64,000 nucleotides of DNA from Mesorhizobium sp. B1-1-8 (GTDB lineage Bacteria; Pseudomonadota; Alphaproteobacteria; Rhizobiales; Rhizobiaceae): contig NZ_CP083956.1 in assembly GCF_006442795.2 (NCBI RefSeq), forward strand, positions 558,001-622,000, written 5' to 3'. This document shows, piece by piece, positions 37,073 through 47,600 of this stretch (within the stretch, counting starts at the first letter, position 1; every line of letters begins with the position of its first letter). The position numbers and the translations under genes were made by a program. Under the pieces are notes generated by a model. It worked only from the letters and a program-made list of their open reading frames with translations. It had not been told where the DNA came from and ran no database searches.

Positions 37073-37974
37073 GACGCATCGACCCTGCGCAGGAGCCTGA
37101 TGGCGCTGAAGGCGAGCGCGAGCACGACGAGGCCGATCGTCACGAACAGCGCCGCCGCGTATCCGGTCTGCTGGAACTTGAACGCGGTGTCGTAGCCGTA
37201 GATTGAGATCAGCCTCGTCGCCTCGCCCGGCCCGCCCCGGGTCAGCACGAAAACCTGGTCGAAGGTGCCGAAGGCGTCGATGGTCCGCAGCACGATGGCC
37301 ACCGCCAGCACCGGCCGCATCATCGGAAAGGTGAGGTCGGCAAAGACGCGCCACGCGCCGGCGCCGTCGACGCGCGCCGCCTCGAACGGCTCGTGCGGCA
37401 GCGATTGCAGGCCGGCAAGCAGGATCAGGAACATCAGCGGCGTCCATTCCCAGACATCGAGCACGACCAGGCCGATGAAGGCATTGAGAGGGTTGCCGAG
37501 GATCTGCACCGCGCCGCCGCCCAGGGCCACCGAAAGCGCAGTCAGCATGCCGGCGTCGCTGGCGTAGATCAGCCGGAAGACGATGGCGACAACGACCGGC
37601 GTGACCACCATCGGGATGATGAGCACGGTCCTGAGCAGGCGGATGCCGCGAAACTCGCGCAGGCAGAACAGCGCCAGCGCAAAGCCGAGCACCGCCTCGA
37701 ACGACACCGACAGCGCGACGAACTTGACGGTGATCCAGAGCGCGTTGAGGAACTGCGCGTCGCTCCACAGATGCAAATAGTTCTGGAAGCCCACATCGGA
37801 GATCGGCGAGCCATAGCGGTAGGCCCTGGTGCTGGCGCGCAGGCCATCCCAGAGCGGATAGACGAGCACGCCGAGCACGATCATCAGGCCCGGCGCCAGC
37901 ATGAGATAGGGAAGGGCGAGGTCGAGCCCCGCCCCCTGCAGGCGATATTTGCGCGCCTGCGTTGCGCCCCGCAT
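37069..37974 (-). CDS. ABC transporter permease, MalF type
   Basis: Inner-membrane permease of 301 residues with about six hydrophobic segments and the EAA loop PFEAARVDGAGAWRVFADLT followed by FPMMRPV. The ATG at 37974 overlaps the stop of the binding-protein gene by one base, and its own stop overlaps the MalG-type start, so translation of the three is coupled. The N-terminal 15 residues are basic and precede the first membrane helix. Confidence 0.92.
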   Translation of the reverse strand: MRGATQARKYRLQGAGLDLALPYLMLAPGLMIVLGVLVYPLWDGLRASTRAYRYGSPISDVGFQNYLHLWSDAQFLNALWITVKFVALSVSFEAVLGFALALFCLREFRGIRLLRTVLIIPMVVTPVVVAIVFRLIYASDAGMLTALSVALGGGAVQILGNPLNAFIGLVVLDVWEWTPLMFLILLAGLQSLPHEPFEAARVDGAGAWRVFADLTFPMMRPVLAVAIVLRTIDAFGTFDQVFVLTRGGPGEATRLISIYGYDTAFKFQQTGYAAALFVTIGLVVLALAFSAIRLLRRVDAS

Positions 37975-39287
37975 CAGTAGTAACCGGCCGTGGTCAGGTA
38001 GTCCTTGACCTGCTTGGCGGCATTGTCCAGCGCGGCGCCGCCGCCGGAGCCGGCCTGCAGCGCCTTGTTGAGCTCGATGCCGAGCAGTTCCTCGACCTTC
38101 GCCCAGTCGGGCGTGCGCGGCCTCGGCAGCGCGCCGGCATCGAGCTGCTGCAGGGCGACCGGGATCAGCCGGTTGCCCGGCTTGGCGATGCCGAAGGCGC
38201 TGCGCTTGACCGGGATCGAGCCGGCTTCCGAGAGCTTTGCCTGGGTTTCGGCGCTGACATACCACTTCAGGAACTCGATCGAGTTGGCCTTGTTGGGTGC
38301 CGATTTCGGCACGCCGGCAATGAAGATGCCCATCTGGGCGATCGCCTGCTGCTGCTTCGGCACGACGCCGAAATCGAGCTTGCCCGCCACCTTGGTTTGG
38401 GCGGGATCGTCGGCTTTCAGCGCATTGCCCGAATATTGGATGATGGCGCCCGCGTCGCCGCCGAGGATCGCAGCACCCTCCTGGTCGGAATCGAACTCGA
38501 CGACGCCGCTCGGCGCGTTCTGCTTCATCGTGCCGACGAAGAAATCGGCCGAGGCCTTGCCTTCGGCCGAATTGAAGATCGGGTTCCACTTGTCGTCGAA
38601 GAAGGAGCCGCCGAACGACAGGAAAACCGGATACCAGCTGGTGACGATCGGATTGCCGGAGACGCCGCGGAAGACGACCGGATATTTGATCTTGCCGGCG
38701 GCGACGCCTTCCTTGCCTTTGGCGATCACCTCGTCCCAGGTCTTCGGTGCGCCGCCGGTGAAGACGTCATTGCGGTAGGTGAGTGTCTGCAGGTCGCCGA
38801 CGAACGGCACGCAGATCAGCGTCGGCTTGGCGTTCTCGAAGCCCTTGACGCGCGGTCCCTTCTGCGGCGGCCAGTAGCCCATGTCGATCATCGAGCCGAT
38901 CCAGTCCTTGTCGGAACCGTCGATGCCGCCGGCGCCAAGATCCTCAAGCACGTTGGCGGCGCCGAACTGCGGCACCCACGGGTCGTCGAGCAGATAGAGG
39001 TCGTACTGGCCGGCGCCGCTCTGGGCATCGGCGAACCACTTCTCCAGCGTCACGCCGTATTCGTCCTCGAGGAACTCGATGTCGAAGCCGGCCTCCTTGG
39101 CTTGGGGGATGATCTTCTGCTTGAACGGCGTCAGCCCGCCATCGGCGAAGGCGCCGATGATCACCTTCTTGCCGGCCGCCCTGGCCGGCATCGGCAGGCC
39201 GAGCGTGGTGAGGGCGGTGGTCGCCAAAGCCAGGCCAAGCCCGGCCTTGATGACGGAGCGGCGAGTAAGTCTGCTGGAATGCATCAT
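37974..39287 (-). CDS. Extracellular solute-binding protein with Tat signal, class 1 sugar importer
   Basis: A 437-residue binding protein of the maltose-binding-like family. The N-terminus has a twin-arginine signal (SRLTRRSVIKAGLGLALATT, cleavage near PARA), so it is probably exported folded. The mature part has the expected LYLLDDPWVPQFGAANVLED and late FLKWYVSAETQAKLSEAGSI segments. It overlaps the ATPase gene upstream by four bases and the permease downstream by one. The ligand is unknown. Confidence 0.9.
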   Translation of the reverse strand: MMHSSRLTRRSVIKAGLGLALATTALTTLGLPMPARAAGKKVIIGAFADGGLTPFKQKIIPQAKEAGFDIEFLEDEYGVTLEKWFADAQSGAGQYDLYLLDDPWVPQFGAANVLEDLGAGGIDGSDKDWIGSMIDMGYWPPQKGPRVKGFENAKPTLICVPFVGDLQTLTYRNDVFTGGAPKTWDEVIAKGKEGVAAGKIKYPVVFRGVSGNPIVTSWYPVFLSFGGSFFDDKWNPIFNSAEGKASADFFVGTMKQNAPSGVVEFDSDQEGAAILGGDAGAIIQYSGNALKADDPAQTKVAGKLDFGVVPKQQQAIAQMGIFIAGVPKSAPNKANSIEFLKWYVSAETQAKLSEAGSIPVKRSAFGIAKPGNRLIPVALQQLDAGALPRPRTPDWAKVEELLGIELNKALQAGSGGGAALDNAAKQVKDYLTTAGYY

Positions 39288-40381
39288 TTCACTCTCCCAT
39301 TGTTGTTGACCCTGTGGACGGCGGTAAGGCCGGCCGGATTGAAGAAACAGGCGTTCGCCGGGTCGAAGGCGACGCCGATGCTTTCACCCACCACTCCCCG
39401 GAAATCGCGCCCGGCACGCACCGAGACGTTGCCGCCTTCGAGACGGACATTGACCAGCGTCTCGTTGCCCATCGGCTCGACGACGTAGATTTCGCCGGGC
39501 AGCGCGCCCGGTTCGCCTGGCTGGGCGACGCTGCAGTCCTCCGGCCGCAGGCCGATCTCGACGACGGAAGCGGCGCGACAGGCGGTGAGCCGCGCGGCAT
39601 CCAGCGCGACGACCTTGCCGCCCACCGTCACGCCGTCGTCGGCAAGCCCGGCGGGCAGGATGTTCATCGGCGGATTGCCGACGAAGGTGGCGACGAAGCG
39701 GTTTGCCGGACGATCGTAGATGTCGATGGGCGGGGCCATCTGCTGCAGCTCGCCGCCATGCATGACGGCGACGAGGTCGGCCATGGTGAGCGCCTCGACC
39801 TGGTCATGGGTGACGTAGATGGTGGTGGCGCTGAGGCGCTGGCAGAGCCGCTTGATCTCGCCGCGCATGGTGAGCCGCAGCCGCGCGTCGAGATTGGACA
39901 GCGGCTCGTCCATGAGGAAAGCCGCTGGATCGCGCACGATCGCGCGCGCCAGCGCCACGCGCTGCCGCTGCCCGCCGGAGAGCTGGCGCGGCCGGCGGTC
40001 GAGCAGGTGGCCGATTTCGAGGATGGCGGCGACCTCGCCGATCTTGGCCTTGCGCCCGGCATCGGGCGTGCCGCGGATCCACAGCGGATAGCCGATGTTC
40101 TCGGCGACCGTCATCTGCGGATAGAGCGCGTAGCTCTGGAAGACCATGGCGATGTCGCGATCGCGCGGCTGCAGCCGCGTGACGTCGCGCTCGCCAATGA
40201 AGACCTTGCCGGCGGTCGGCATGTCGAGGCCCGCCAGGATTCGCAAAGCCGTCGTCTTGCCGCAGCCCGACGGGCCGAGGAGCGCGAGGAACTTGTGGGC
40301 CGGCACGGCAAGGTCGAGCGATCGCAGCACGTTGAGCGCGCCGAAATTCTTGACCACGCTTTTGTAAACGACCGAACTCAT
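39284..40381 (-). CDS. ABC transporter ATP-binding protein, MalK/UgpC type
   Basis: ATPase of 365 residues: Walker [10 protein letters not shown], signature [15 protein letters not shown], Walker [14 protein letters not shown], followed by a C-terminal TOBE/MalK regulatory domain ([12 protein letters not shown]). Unusually for such operons the ATPase gene precedes the binding protein, and its stop overlaps that gene's start. It serves the MalF/MalG-type permeases at 36254-37974. Confidence 0.94.
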   Translation of the reverse strand: MSSVVYKSVVKNFGALNVLRSLDLAVPAHKFLALLGPSGCGKTTALRILAGLDMPTAGKVFIGERDVTRLQPRDRDIAMVFQSYALYPQMTVAENIGYPLWIRGTPDAGRKAKIGEVAAILEIGHLLDRRPRQLSGGQRQRVALARAIVRDPAAFLMDEPLSNLDARLRLTMRGEIKRLCQRLSATTIYVTHDQVEALTMADLVAVMHGGELQQMAPPIDIYDRPANRFVATFVGNPPMNILPAGLADDGVTVGGKVVALDAARLTACRAASVVEIGLRPEDCSVAQPGEPGALPGEIYVVEPMGNETLVNVRLEGGNVSVRAGRDFRGVVGESIGVAFDPANACFFNPAGLTAVHRVNNNGRVK

Positions 40382-40408
40382 CGCCTTCCCCGGCGCCCCA
40401 TTCTGCCT

Positions 40409-41320
40409 TCAGGCCTTGCGTTCGTCGACTGTGAAGCCGACGCGTTCCGCCAGCGCCTTCAGTTTGCGGTAGCCCATCCTGGCATAGGTCAGGGGATGCG
40501 CCTTGGCCGGGTCCTGCTCGGCCTCGACCACCAGCCAGCCGCAATAGCCCTTGTCGGCGAGGATCCTGAGCAGCGTCGCATAGTCGATCGCGCCGTCGCC
40601 GGGCACGGTGAAGATGCCTTCCATCACCGCGCCCATGAAGCTCATGTCGGCCTCGCGCGCTTTCTTCAGCACCGCCGGTCGCACATCCTTGCAATGGACA
40701 TGCACGACGCGGCCGACATGGCGGCGCAGCAACTGCTCCGGGTCGCCGCCGGAGAAGGCGCAATGGCCGGTGTCATAGAGCAGGCCGACCGCCTCGCCGG
40801 TGGTCTGCATCAGCATGTCGATCTCGGCGTCGGTCTCGACGATGGTGCCCATATGATGGTGGAAGGCCATGCCGACGCCGAAATCGGCGAAGCGCTCGGC
40901 CAGCCGCGTGATTTTTTCGCCGTAAGGCTTCCATTCGTCGGCCGCGAGCTTCGGCCGCTGCGAGATCGGATCGTGAATGGCGCCATGGCGGCCGCGCGAG
41001 GTGTCGGCATAGACGACATGTTTCGCGCCGAGGTCCTTGAGCAGCGTCAGATGCGGGCGGATCGCTTCAAACTCGTCCTCGACCTCCTTCTCGCAGATGC
41101 GGCCGTCATACCAGCCGGAAACCAGCGCCAGCCCGTAATGGTCGAGGATCGGCCCCAGCGTGCGTGCCTGGCGCGGAAACTTGCCGCCAAGCTCGGTGCC
41201 GGCATAGCCCGCCTCGGCGGTTTCGCTCAGGCAGGTCTCCAGCGGCGTATCGCCGCCGAGTTCCGGCACGTCGTCATTGGTCCAGGTGATGGGATTGATG
41301 CCAAGTCGAACTGTCGTCAT
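40409..41320 (-). CDS. IolE/MocC-like inosose dehydratase paralogue
   Basis: A 303-residue TIM-barrel protein related to IolE at 21589-22506. Shared elements are GINPITWTNDDVPELG, MAFHHHMGTIVETD, LLYDTGHCAFSGGDPEQLL and WLVVEAEQDPAKAHPL. IolE dehydrates 2-keto-inositols, and MocC of the rhizopine locus belongs to the same family. As first gene of the minus-strand operon (dehydratase, importer, dehydrogenase, isomerase) it points to a second cyclitol route. The exact substrate is not readable; myo-inosose dehydratase activity is possible. Confidence 0.85.
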   Translation of the reverse strand: MTTVRLGINPITWTNDDVPELGGDTPLETCLSETAEAGYAGTELGGKFPRQARTLGPILDHYGLALVSGWYDGRICEKEVEDEFEAIRPHLTLLKDLGAKHVVYADTSRGRHGAIHDPISQRPKLAADEWKPYGEKITRLAERFADFGVGMAFHHHMGTIVETDAEIDMLMQTTGEAVGLLYDTGHCAFSGGDPEQLLRRHVGRVVHVHCKDVRPAVLKKAREADMSFMGAVMEGIFTVPGDGAIDYATLLRILADKGYCGWLVVEAEQDPAKAHPLTYARMGYRKLKALAERVGFTVDERKA

Positions 41321-41525
41321 TGCTCGCTTTCGGTCCCGCGGCCGGAAGGTTGCGGGCGTTCGTTTTGAGGAGGGAAATGGCCACGGTTCTGTCGGCAGGA
41401 CCCCTGCCGTTTCTTATTTTGGCCGGACGCCCTCCCAGCGCCTTGCCAGACTGTCTTGCGTTGACGTCTTGCCCCGACGTCATAGAGGCAACTCTACGCC
41501 GCTCTGTCTCCATCGCGAGGGCCAG

Positions 41526-41537
41526 TTTTCCGGAAAA
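41526..41537. promoter_or_regulatory. 12-base palindrome before the second inositol-like operon
   Basis: TTTTCCGGAAAA is a perfect palindrome in the 529-base divergent gap 41321-41849, about 205 bases before the IolE/MocC-like start and 313 bases before the MocR-type gene. It could be an operator for either. No site of the IolR type was found in this gap. Confidence 0.35.
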
Positions 41538-41621
41538 TGAAGGAACCAGTTCAAGTCGACCGGCGGCTGTGGCAGGATGGGTAGGATGGGAAATCTGGAA
41601 ATCATCGAGCGGCGGCGCGAG

Positions 41622-41781
41622 GCCCCCCTCTCTGTCCTGCCGGACATCTCCCCCTCAAGGGGGGAGATTGGCAGCTTTGGCGCCTCGCTTCTTCTTGCGA
41701 CATTGGCAATTGGCGAAAGCCGGCGCGACATCCGATCTCCCCCCTTGAGGGGGAGATGTCCGGCAGGACAGAGAGGGGGGC
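41622..41781. repeat. Palindromic element C with 47-base perfect arms
   Basis: The left arm (41622-41668) and right arm (41735-41781) are exact reverse complements over 47 bases, with a 66-base centre. The arms contain CTGCCGGACATCTCCCCCTC and the inner hairpin CCCCCTCAAGGGGG. It lies in the gap between the second inositol-like operon and the MocR-type gene. No gene is seen in it. It could form a cruciform, or stop transcription from both sides. Confidence 0.9.
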
Positions 41782-41849
41782 GAAGGAACTCGACGCTGGA
41801 GGCCAAGCGTCTCTCAACCCGCCATTCCATCCATGGCGCAAGGTAAGCC

Positions 41850-43319
41850 ATGCGCCCCCACCCCAAACCCCAGGCCTTCCCCCTCGATATGCTCGCGGTA
41901 AACCGCGCGAGCCCCGAGCACCTCTCCCGCCAGCTCTATCACGGCCTCGTCGCCATCATCCGCAACCGCACGCTCGCGCCGGGCTCCGAACTTCCCTCCA
42001 CCCGCGCGCTTGCCGCCGAGCTCGGCCTTGGCCGCAACACCATCGTCTCGGCCTATGACCAGCTGGTCACCGAGGGCTATCTCGCCAACCGCCGGGGCGC
42101 CCGGCCGGTGATCGTCGACCTGCCGGAAGGTCCGCGCGAGACGCCGGCTGAAGCGCTGCCAACGCCCTTGCGCGCGCCCTCGCGGCGCGGCGAGGAGCTG
42201 CTCAGCCAGCCCTGTCACCACGGCACGCCGGGCCGCTTCGCCTTCCATCCGGGCATGCCGGACGCGCAGAGCTTTCCATTTGGCGTCTGGGGCCGGCTGG
42301 TGGCGCGCCGCGCCAGCCATGGCGAAACGCTGTTCGGCACCTATGAGGTGACCGGCCATCCGGCGCTGAAACAGGCGATCGCCTTCTATCTGTTTTCGGC
42401 GCGCGGCGTGCGCTGCCGGCCGGAGCAGATCGTCATCACCACCGGCGCCCAGGCTGCGTTCGATCTTCTCGCCCGCCTGCTGCTCGACCCTGGCGATACC
42501 GTCTGGATGGAGGAGCCCGGCTATTACGGCGCCAAGGCCGCCTTCACCGTCGCCGGCGCCCGCATACTGCCCATCCCGGTCGACCAGGAGCGCGGCTGGC
42601 ACCTCGATGCACCCGACCCCGCGCCGCGCCTCATCTATGTGACGCCGGCCTGCCAGCATCCGCTCGGCATCACCATGCGCATGGAGGAGCGGCTGCGCCT
42701 GCTCGACATTGCCGAGACGTCCAACAGCTGGGTGATCGAGGACGATTTCGACGGCGAATACCGCTTTCAGGGCCGCCCGGTGCCGGCGATCCAGAGCATG
42801 GACCGCTCCGGCCGCGTCATCTATGTCGGCACCTTCGCCAAGCTTCTGTTCCCGGCCCTGCGTATCGGCTTCATGGTGCTGCCGGCGGAGTTGGCAGGCC
42901 GCATCGTCAACGCGCTCTCCACCACCGGCCAGTTCGCGCCGCTGCTGCTGCAGGCAGCCCTTGCCGACTTCATCACCGAAGGCCACATGAGCCGCCACCT
43001 GAAGCGCATGCGCCGCATCTACGCGCAGCGCCGCCAGCTTTTTCGCGACATCGTCGCCGAGCGGCTCCGCGACGAGATCACGCTTTCGGCGGCGGAAGCC
43101 GGCATCCAGGTCGTCGGCTATCTCAAGCCCGGCATCGACGACATCGAGGTCAGCCAGGCGGCGGCGCGCAGGGCGGTCAACGTCTCGCCGCTGTCGAAGT
43201 ATTTCCAGAACACCGCCGCCACGCAAGGCCTGGTGCTGGGCTACGCCGCCTGCAACGCGGCCGAGACCGCCGACGGCGTCGACCGGCTGGCGGCGGCGAT
43301 ACGCGACACGCTGGCGTGA
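41850..43319 (+). CDS. MocR-type GntR regulator with aminotransferase-like domain
   Basis: A 489-residue PLP-dependent regulator. The N-terminal GntR winged helix covers about residues 22-92 (LAPGSELPSTRALAAELGLG, then RNTIVSAYDQLVTEGYL) and is joined to a class I aminotransferase-like domain. The expected PLP lysine is K331 in GTFAKLLFPALRIGF. The family is named for MocR of the rhizopine locus, but most members regulate other genes such as pdxST. Its target here is not evident; the divergent inositol-like operon is one candidate, across element C. Confidence 0.88.
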   Translation: MRPHPKPQAFPLDMLAVNRASPEHLSRQLYHGLVAIIRNRTLAPGSELPSTRALAAELGLGRNTIVSAYDQLVTEGYLANRRGARPVIVDLPEGPRETPAEALPTPLRAPSRRGEELLSQPCHHGTPGRFAFHPGMPDAQSFPFGVWGRLVARRASHGETLFGTYEVTGHPALKQAIAFYLFSARGVRCRPEQIVITTGAQAAFDLLARLLLDPGDTVWMEEPGYYGAKAAFTVAGARILPIPVDQERGWHLDAPDPAPRLIYVTPACQHPLGITMRMEERLRLLDIAETSNSWVIEDDFDGEYRFQGRPVPAIQSMDRSGRVIYVGTFAKLLFPALRIGFMVLPAELAGRIVNALSTTGQFAPLLLQAALADFITEGHMSRHLKRMRRIYAQRRQLFRDIVAERLRDEITLSAAEAGIQVVGYLKPGIDDIEVSQAAARRAVNVSPLSKYFQNTAATQGLVLGYAACNAAETADGVDRLAAAIRDTLA

Positions 43320-43387
43320 AGGCGCGCCGGCGCCTGTGTCATGCCGGGTGCCTCAGGCTCGGATAGGACTCTCCCCTTGTGGGCAGG

Positions 43388-43584
43388 GCAATCGCATATG
43401 GCAGCGCCAGTCCCCCACTCCGGCCGCTGCGCGGCCACCTCTCCCCCATGTCCATGGGGAGAGGAAAATCCGAGCCTTTCAAGGCCGCGACCTCGGCGGT
43501 TGGCATTTCCTCTCCCTCGCCGAAGGTGGGGGAGAGGTGGCTCGGCGAAGCCGAGACGGAGTGGGGGAGCGCCATATGCGATTG
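43388..43584. repeat. Palindromic element D
   Basis: GCAATCGCATATGGC (43388-43402) and GCCATATGCGATTGC (43570-43584) are perfect inverted outer arms. Inside them CCCCCACTCCG pairs with CGGAGTGGGGG, and CCACCTCTCCCCC pairs with GGGGGAGAGGTGG, so nearly the whole 197 bases can fold. It lies in the 397-base gap 43320-43716, which has no visible gene. Confidence 0.85.
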
Positions 43585-43631
43585 CCCCCACGCTTGGCAG
43601 CGATCCCGCCGCGGGCTAGCCTGCGGCCAAT

Positions 43632-43697
43632 AGCAATTCCTGGAAAACTGTACCGCGGTTTTCCGTCCGGAGGGGCTGAGCGGTTTCTGAACCGCGC
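43632..43697 (+). repeat. RIME-like repeat, partial copy 3
   Basis: AGCAATTCCTGGAAAACTG and GGTTTTCCGTCCGGA match the first half of the elements at 7807 and 26763, then GAGCGGTTTCTGAACCGC gives a shortened second hairpin. It sits directly before the methyltransferase gene. Confidence 0.65.
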
Positions 43698-43716
43698 TGA
43701 TAAAAGCGAGGGCAAG

Positions 43717-44517
43717 ATGGCGTCGATCTTCACCGTTCACGAAGCGTCAGGCTATGAGCAGCTGATGGGCCGCTGGAGCCGCAGGCTGGCGCCTTTGTTC
43801 ATCGACTTCGCCGGGCTCGCCCCCGGCGAAAAGATCCTGGACGTCGGTTGCGGCACCGGCAGCCTGACCTTCGAGCTGGCGAAATCCGCCGGTCTTGCCG
43901 AGATCCAGGCCATCGACTTCTCGCCGGTCTTCGTCGCGGCGGCGAAGGAGAAAAACACCGACCCGCGCATTGAAATCCAACAGGGCGACGCCACCGCCTT
44001 GCCTTTCGAAGACGGCAAATTCGACCGCGCGCTCGCACTGCTGGTGCTGCACTTCGTGCCGGAGACCGGCAAGGCCGTAGCCGAGATGCGCCGCGTCGTG
44101 CGGCCGGGCGGCGTGATCGCGGCCGTGGTGTGGGATCACTATGGCGGCATGCCCGGCATGCGCATGATGATCGACACAGTGGCAGCGCTCAGCGAAAGCG
44201 GCCGCCAGCTGCGCAGCCGCTACTGCTTCCAGCCGATGATGCAGCCCGGCGAAATGAAGCGGACTTTCGTCGAGGCCGGCCTTGCCGGCGTCATCGAAGC
44301 CGAGCTGATGATCCGCATGGACTACCAGAATTTCGAAGACTACTGGGCCCCGATCGCCGCCGGCGAAGGCCCGCTCGGGAAGTACATGACCACGCTGGAT
44401 GGAGCCGAGCGGGAGCGCACCGAGGCGGCTGTGCGCGATGCGTATGAGGCGGGCCGGCCGGACGGGCCGCGATCGTTCGCCAACGTGGCTTGGGCTTGCA
44501 GGGGGGTGGTGGGGTGA
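43717..44517 (+). CDS. Class I SAM-dependent methyltransferase
   Basis: A 266-residue methyltransferase with motif I ILDVGCGTGSLTFELA near residue 45, the acidic ADO-binding region AIDFSPVF and the post-I sequence GDATALPFEDGKFDRAL, as in ubiquinone/SAM methyltransferases of the Methyltransf_11 family. The start at 43717 has GAGG upstream. The substrate is unknown. The neighbours are repeats on one side and a restriction island on the other, so context gives no hint. Confidence 0.88.
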   Translation: MASIFTVHEASGYEQLMGRWSRRLAPLFIDFAGLAPGEKILDVGCGTGSLTFELAKSAGLAEIQAIDFSPVFVAAAKEKNTDPRIEIQQGDATALPFEDGKFDRALALLVLHFVPETGKAVAEMRRVVRPGGVIAAVVWDHYGGMPGMRMMIDTVAALSESGRQLRSRYCFQPMMQPGEMKRTFVEAGLAGVIEAELMIRMDYQNFEDYWAPIAAGEGPLGKYMTTLDGAERERTEAAVRDAYEAGRPDGPRSFANVAWACRGVVG

Positions 44518-44669
44518 GGTGGAGCAGGGCACAAGAGCCCCATTCAGCTCTTTCTTAACAAGGCGCTAAAGCATACTCCCGGGCGTGACGATTCTGGTCG
44601 GACAGAACGCTGTCTCTTCCCCGCATCGCAGTAAACCGCTTATGGTCGTCGCTCACAACGGGGGTCGAT

Positions 44670-47600
44670 TTGTCTGATTCTGCATTTTTTGCCGCTGGTG
44701 CACTTTTCTCGACCGACTATCTCAATGAAGGCATAAAGGAGAGTGCGGCCTACCGTGGCGTCGACGTGGTCGACCTGCGTGTCCAACTTGAAGCTATCGC
44801 GGCCTCCTTCCCGCAAAACGCCAGGACCAACGAGAGCCAGACTGAGGATGATTTTATTTTTCCGGTGCTAGCGGCGCTTGGCTGGTCGGAGTTCATGCGT
44901 CAGCAAAACCTGACGGTCACCGGCCGCGATGACGTGCCAGATGGTTTGCTATTTTCCGACGCATCCGCGAAGTCCACCGCCAATGCACAGCGGGACCAAT
45001 GGCAGCGATATGCGCACGGTCTAGCGGTCGTCGAGTGCAAGCGCTGGTCGCGCCCCCTGGACCGCGCTTTCGGTCGGGCTGAGACGACTGCGCCATCGAC
45101 TCAGATGCTGCGCTATTTGCGCCGGCTCGACGACATCACCGGCGGCAAACTCCGGTGGGGCATCCTCACTAACGGCCTGCGCTGGCGGCTCTATTGGGCT
45201 GGAGCCCGCTCGATCTCGGAGGAGTTTCTAGAGGTTGATCTTGGCCGGGTTTTGGCCCTGGGTGAAAGATCGGACCTTTTTGCCGACGAGACCGCTAGGG
45301 ATCACTGGCTGCGAGTGTTTGCAGTCATGTTCGGCCGCCAGGCCTTTCTGCGTGACGGCGTAGATCAGCGTTCGCTGCACGACCGCGCGCGGGCGGAAGC
45401 TGCCTTTTATGAAGAGCGAGTGGCGGCCAGCTTATCCAACGTTGTGTTTGAACAAGTTTTCCCAGATCTTGCCAAGGGACTGGCGGAATCTGCACCGGAC
45501 GCTCCGATGCATGAGATCCGGGATGCGGCCTTGGTCCTTCTCTATCGCCTCTTGTTCCTCCTTTACGCAGAAGACCGCAATTTGCTGCCGGTCAACGACG
45601 ACCGCTACGATGATTACGCCCTCCGCCCACTCCGCCTGGAAGTCGGCGAACGTGTTACGAATGGTGATGCCTTTTCTACCACCGCGGCAAGGTTCTGGTC
45701 ACACATCTCCGATCTATCCCGTATGATCGACAAGGGTGACAGTTCGGTCGGCATTCCTCCTTATAATGGTGGACTATTTGCAACCTCCGCGACACCGTTA
45801 CTCGCCAGCGCGCGTATCTCCGATAGCATTATGGCGCCCGCGCTTGACGCGCTATCCTATGAGCGTGCATCGGGCCAGCGGCGCTACATCAACTACCGTG
45901 ATCTGTCGGTTCAGCAACTTGGGTCTATCTATGAACGATTATTGGAATTCGAGATCGTCCGGGAACCTTTCGGCGACATAGATTACCTCGCAGTCCGTCC
46001 GAACCTGTTCGCGCGCAAGAACTCCGGCAGCTACTATACACCTGAGGAACTCGTGGGTCTGATCCTCGACGAGGCGCTAAAGCCGCTAATCACCGAGCGG
46101 CTGGAAGCTTTCCGATCGGCTCAGACCGCGCTGTCCGAGGAAGGCGAAGACCAAAAACGTCGGATCCTGCGAGAGGTAGATCCCGCTGAGGCGATCCTGT
46201 CACTTCGTGTGTGCGATCCGGCTATGGGCTCAGGCCATTTCTTAGTTAGCCTCGTCGACACCTTGGCCGATCATGTTCTCGATGCCATGGCTGAGGCCGC
46301 CGTTTTGGGTGCGGGTCTTAACTACAACTCGCCACTGGCGGACAAAATCGAGGACATTCGTGGCACAATTCTGAAGAACGCTAGGGCTGCAAACTGGACG
46401 ATTGATGAAGGGCAACTGGATGACCGGCATATCATCCGCCGGATGGTCCTAAAACGGTGCGTGTACGGCGTGGACAAGAACCCGATGGCAGTCGAACTCG
46501 CAAAGGTCGCCCTCTGGCTGCATACGTTCACCGTCGGGGCACCGCTTTCGTTCATCGATCACCATCTGCATACGGGCGACAGCTTGTTCGGCTTCTGGGT
46601 TCGTGATGCGATCGACAAGGCTAGTTCCCTTGGCGGCGAACTCTTCTACAACGAGGCCCTGCGCAACGCTCAACGATCTGCGGAAGCAATGAAAACCATT
46701 GAGGCCCTCACCGATGTGGAGATCGGCGAAGCGCATCGTTCGGCGGCCATGTACGAGGACATCGAACTGATGACCGGTGAACTCGACGGTTTTGTCAGCT
46801 TTATTCATGCGCTTGACTGGCTCGATCTAAAGAGCAAGTCGGATATAGGCCTCATTCGTCTTTGGCTCGATGGTCGTTTTGGGGAGCCTATTCCGATCGC
46901 ACGAGGCCGCAAAGCGCCGCAGACGGGAATGGCCAAGCCAGACGAGGTCGAGGCGTTCACCGCAATCTGGCGCCGCGCCCGCGAGCTAATCTCCGAGGAG
47001 CGGTTCCTCAACTGGCAAATCAGCTTTCCAGGCGTCTGGAATAGCTGGGCTAGCACAAGCAGGGAAGGCGGGTTCGACGCCGTGGTTGGCAATCCGCCAT
47101 GGGATCGGATTAAATTACAACAAGTTGAGTGGTTTGCTGCACGTCGCCCCGCAATCGCACGAGCGCAGCGGGCATCGGACCGAGCTCGAATGATCACCAA
47201 GCTCAGGTCGGATGGCGATCCACTGTTTGAAGACTTCGTGAAGGCAGACATGCGCGCCGCCGACGGGGCCCGTGTAGCCCGCGGTTCTGGCCACTATCCA
47301 CTACTCAGTCGAGGGGATATCAACCTGTACAGCCTGTTCGTTGAGCGCAGCCATGCACTGGCGAAGCCCACTGGCATGATCGGACTCTTAGTGCCTAGCG
47401 GTATCGCTTCGGATCTGTCGGCCAGCGCCTTCTTCCGCAAGATAGCGACTCACGGGCACCTGAAAGCACTCTATGATTTTGAAAATCGCCGTCCGCGCTA
47501 TGGCCTCGAACCGTTTTTTCCCGACGTCGACAGTCGGTTCAAATTCTGCGCACTCGTTACCAGCCCCAGCCGCCAGTTCGACCAGGCAACGTGTGGCTTC

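Noticed and set aside
41321..41849. IolR site before the second inositol-like operon
   Set aside because: No GGAA-N6-TTCC or one-mismatch form was found on reading the gap; only the unrelated palindrome TTTTCCGGAAAA stands out.
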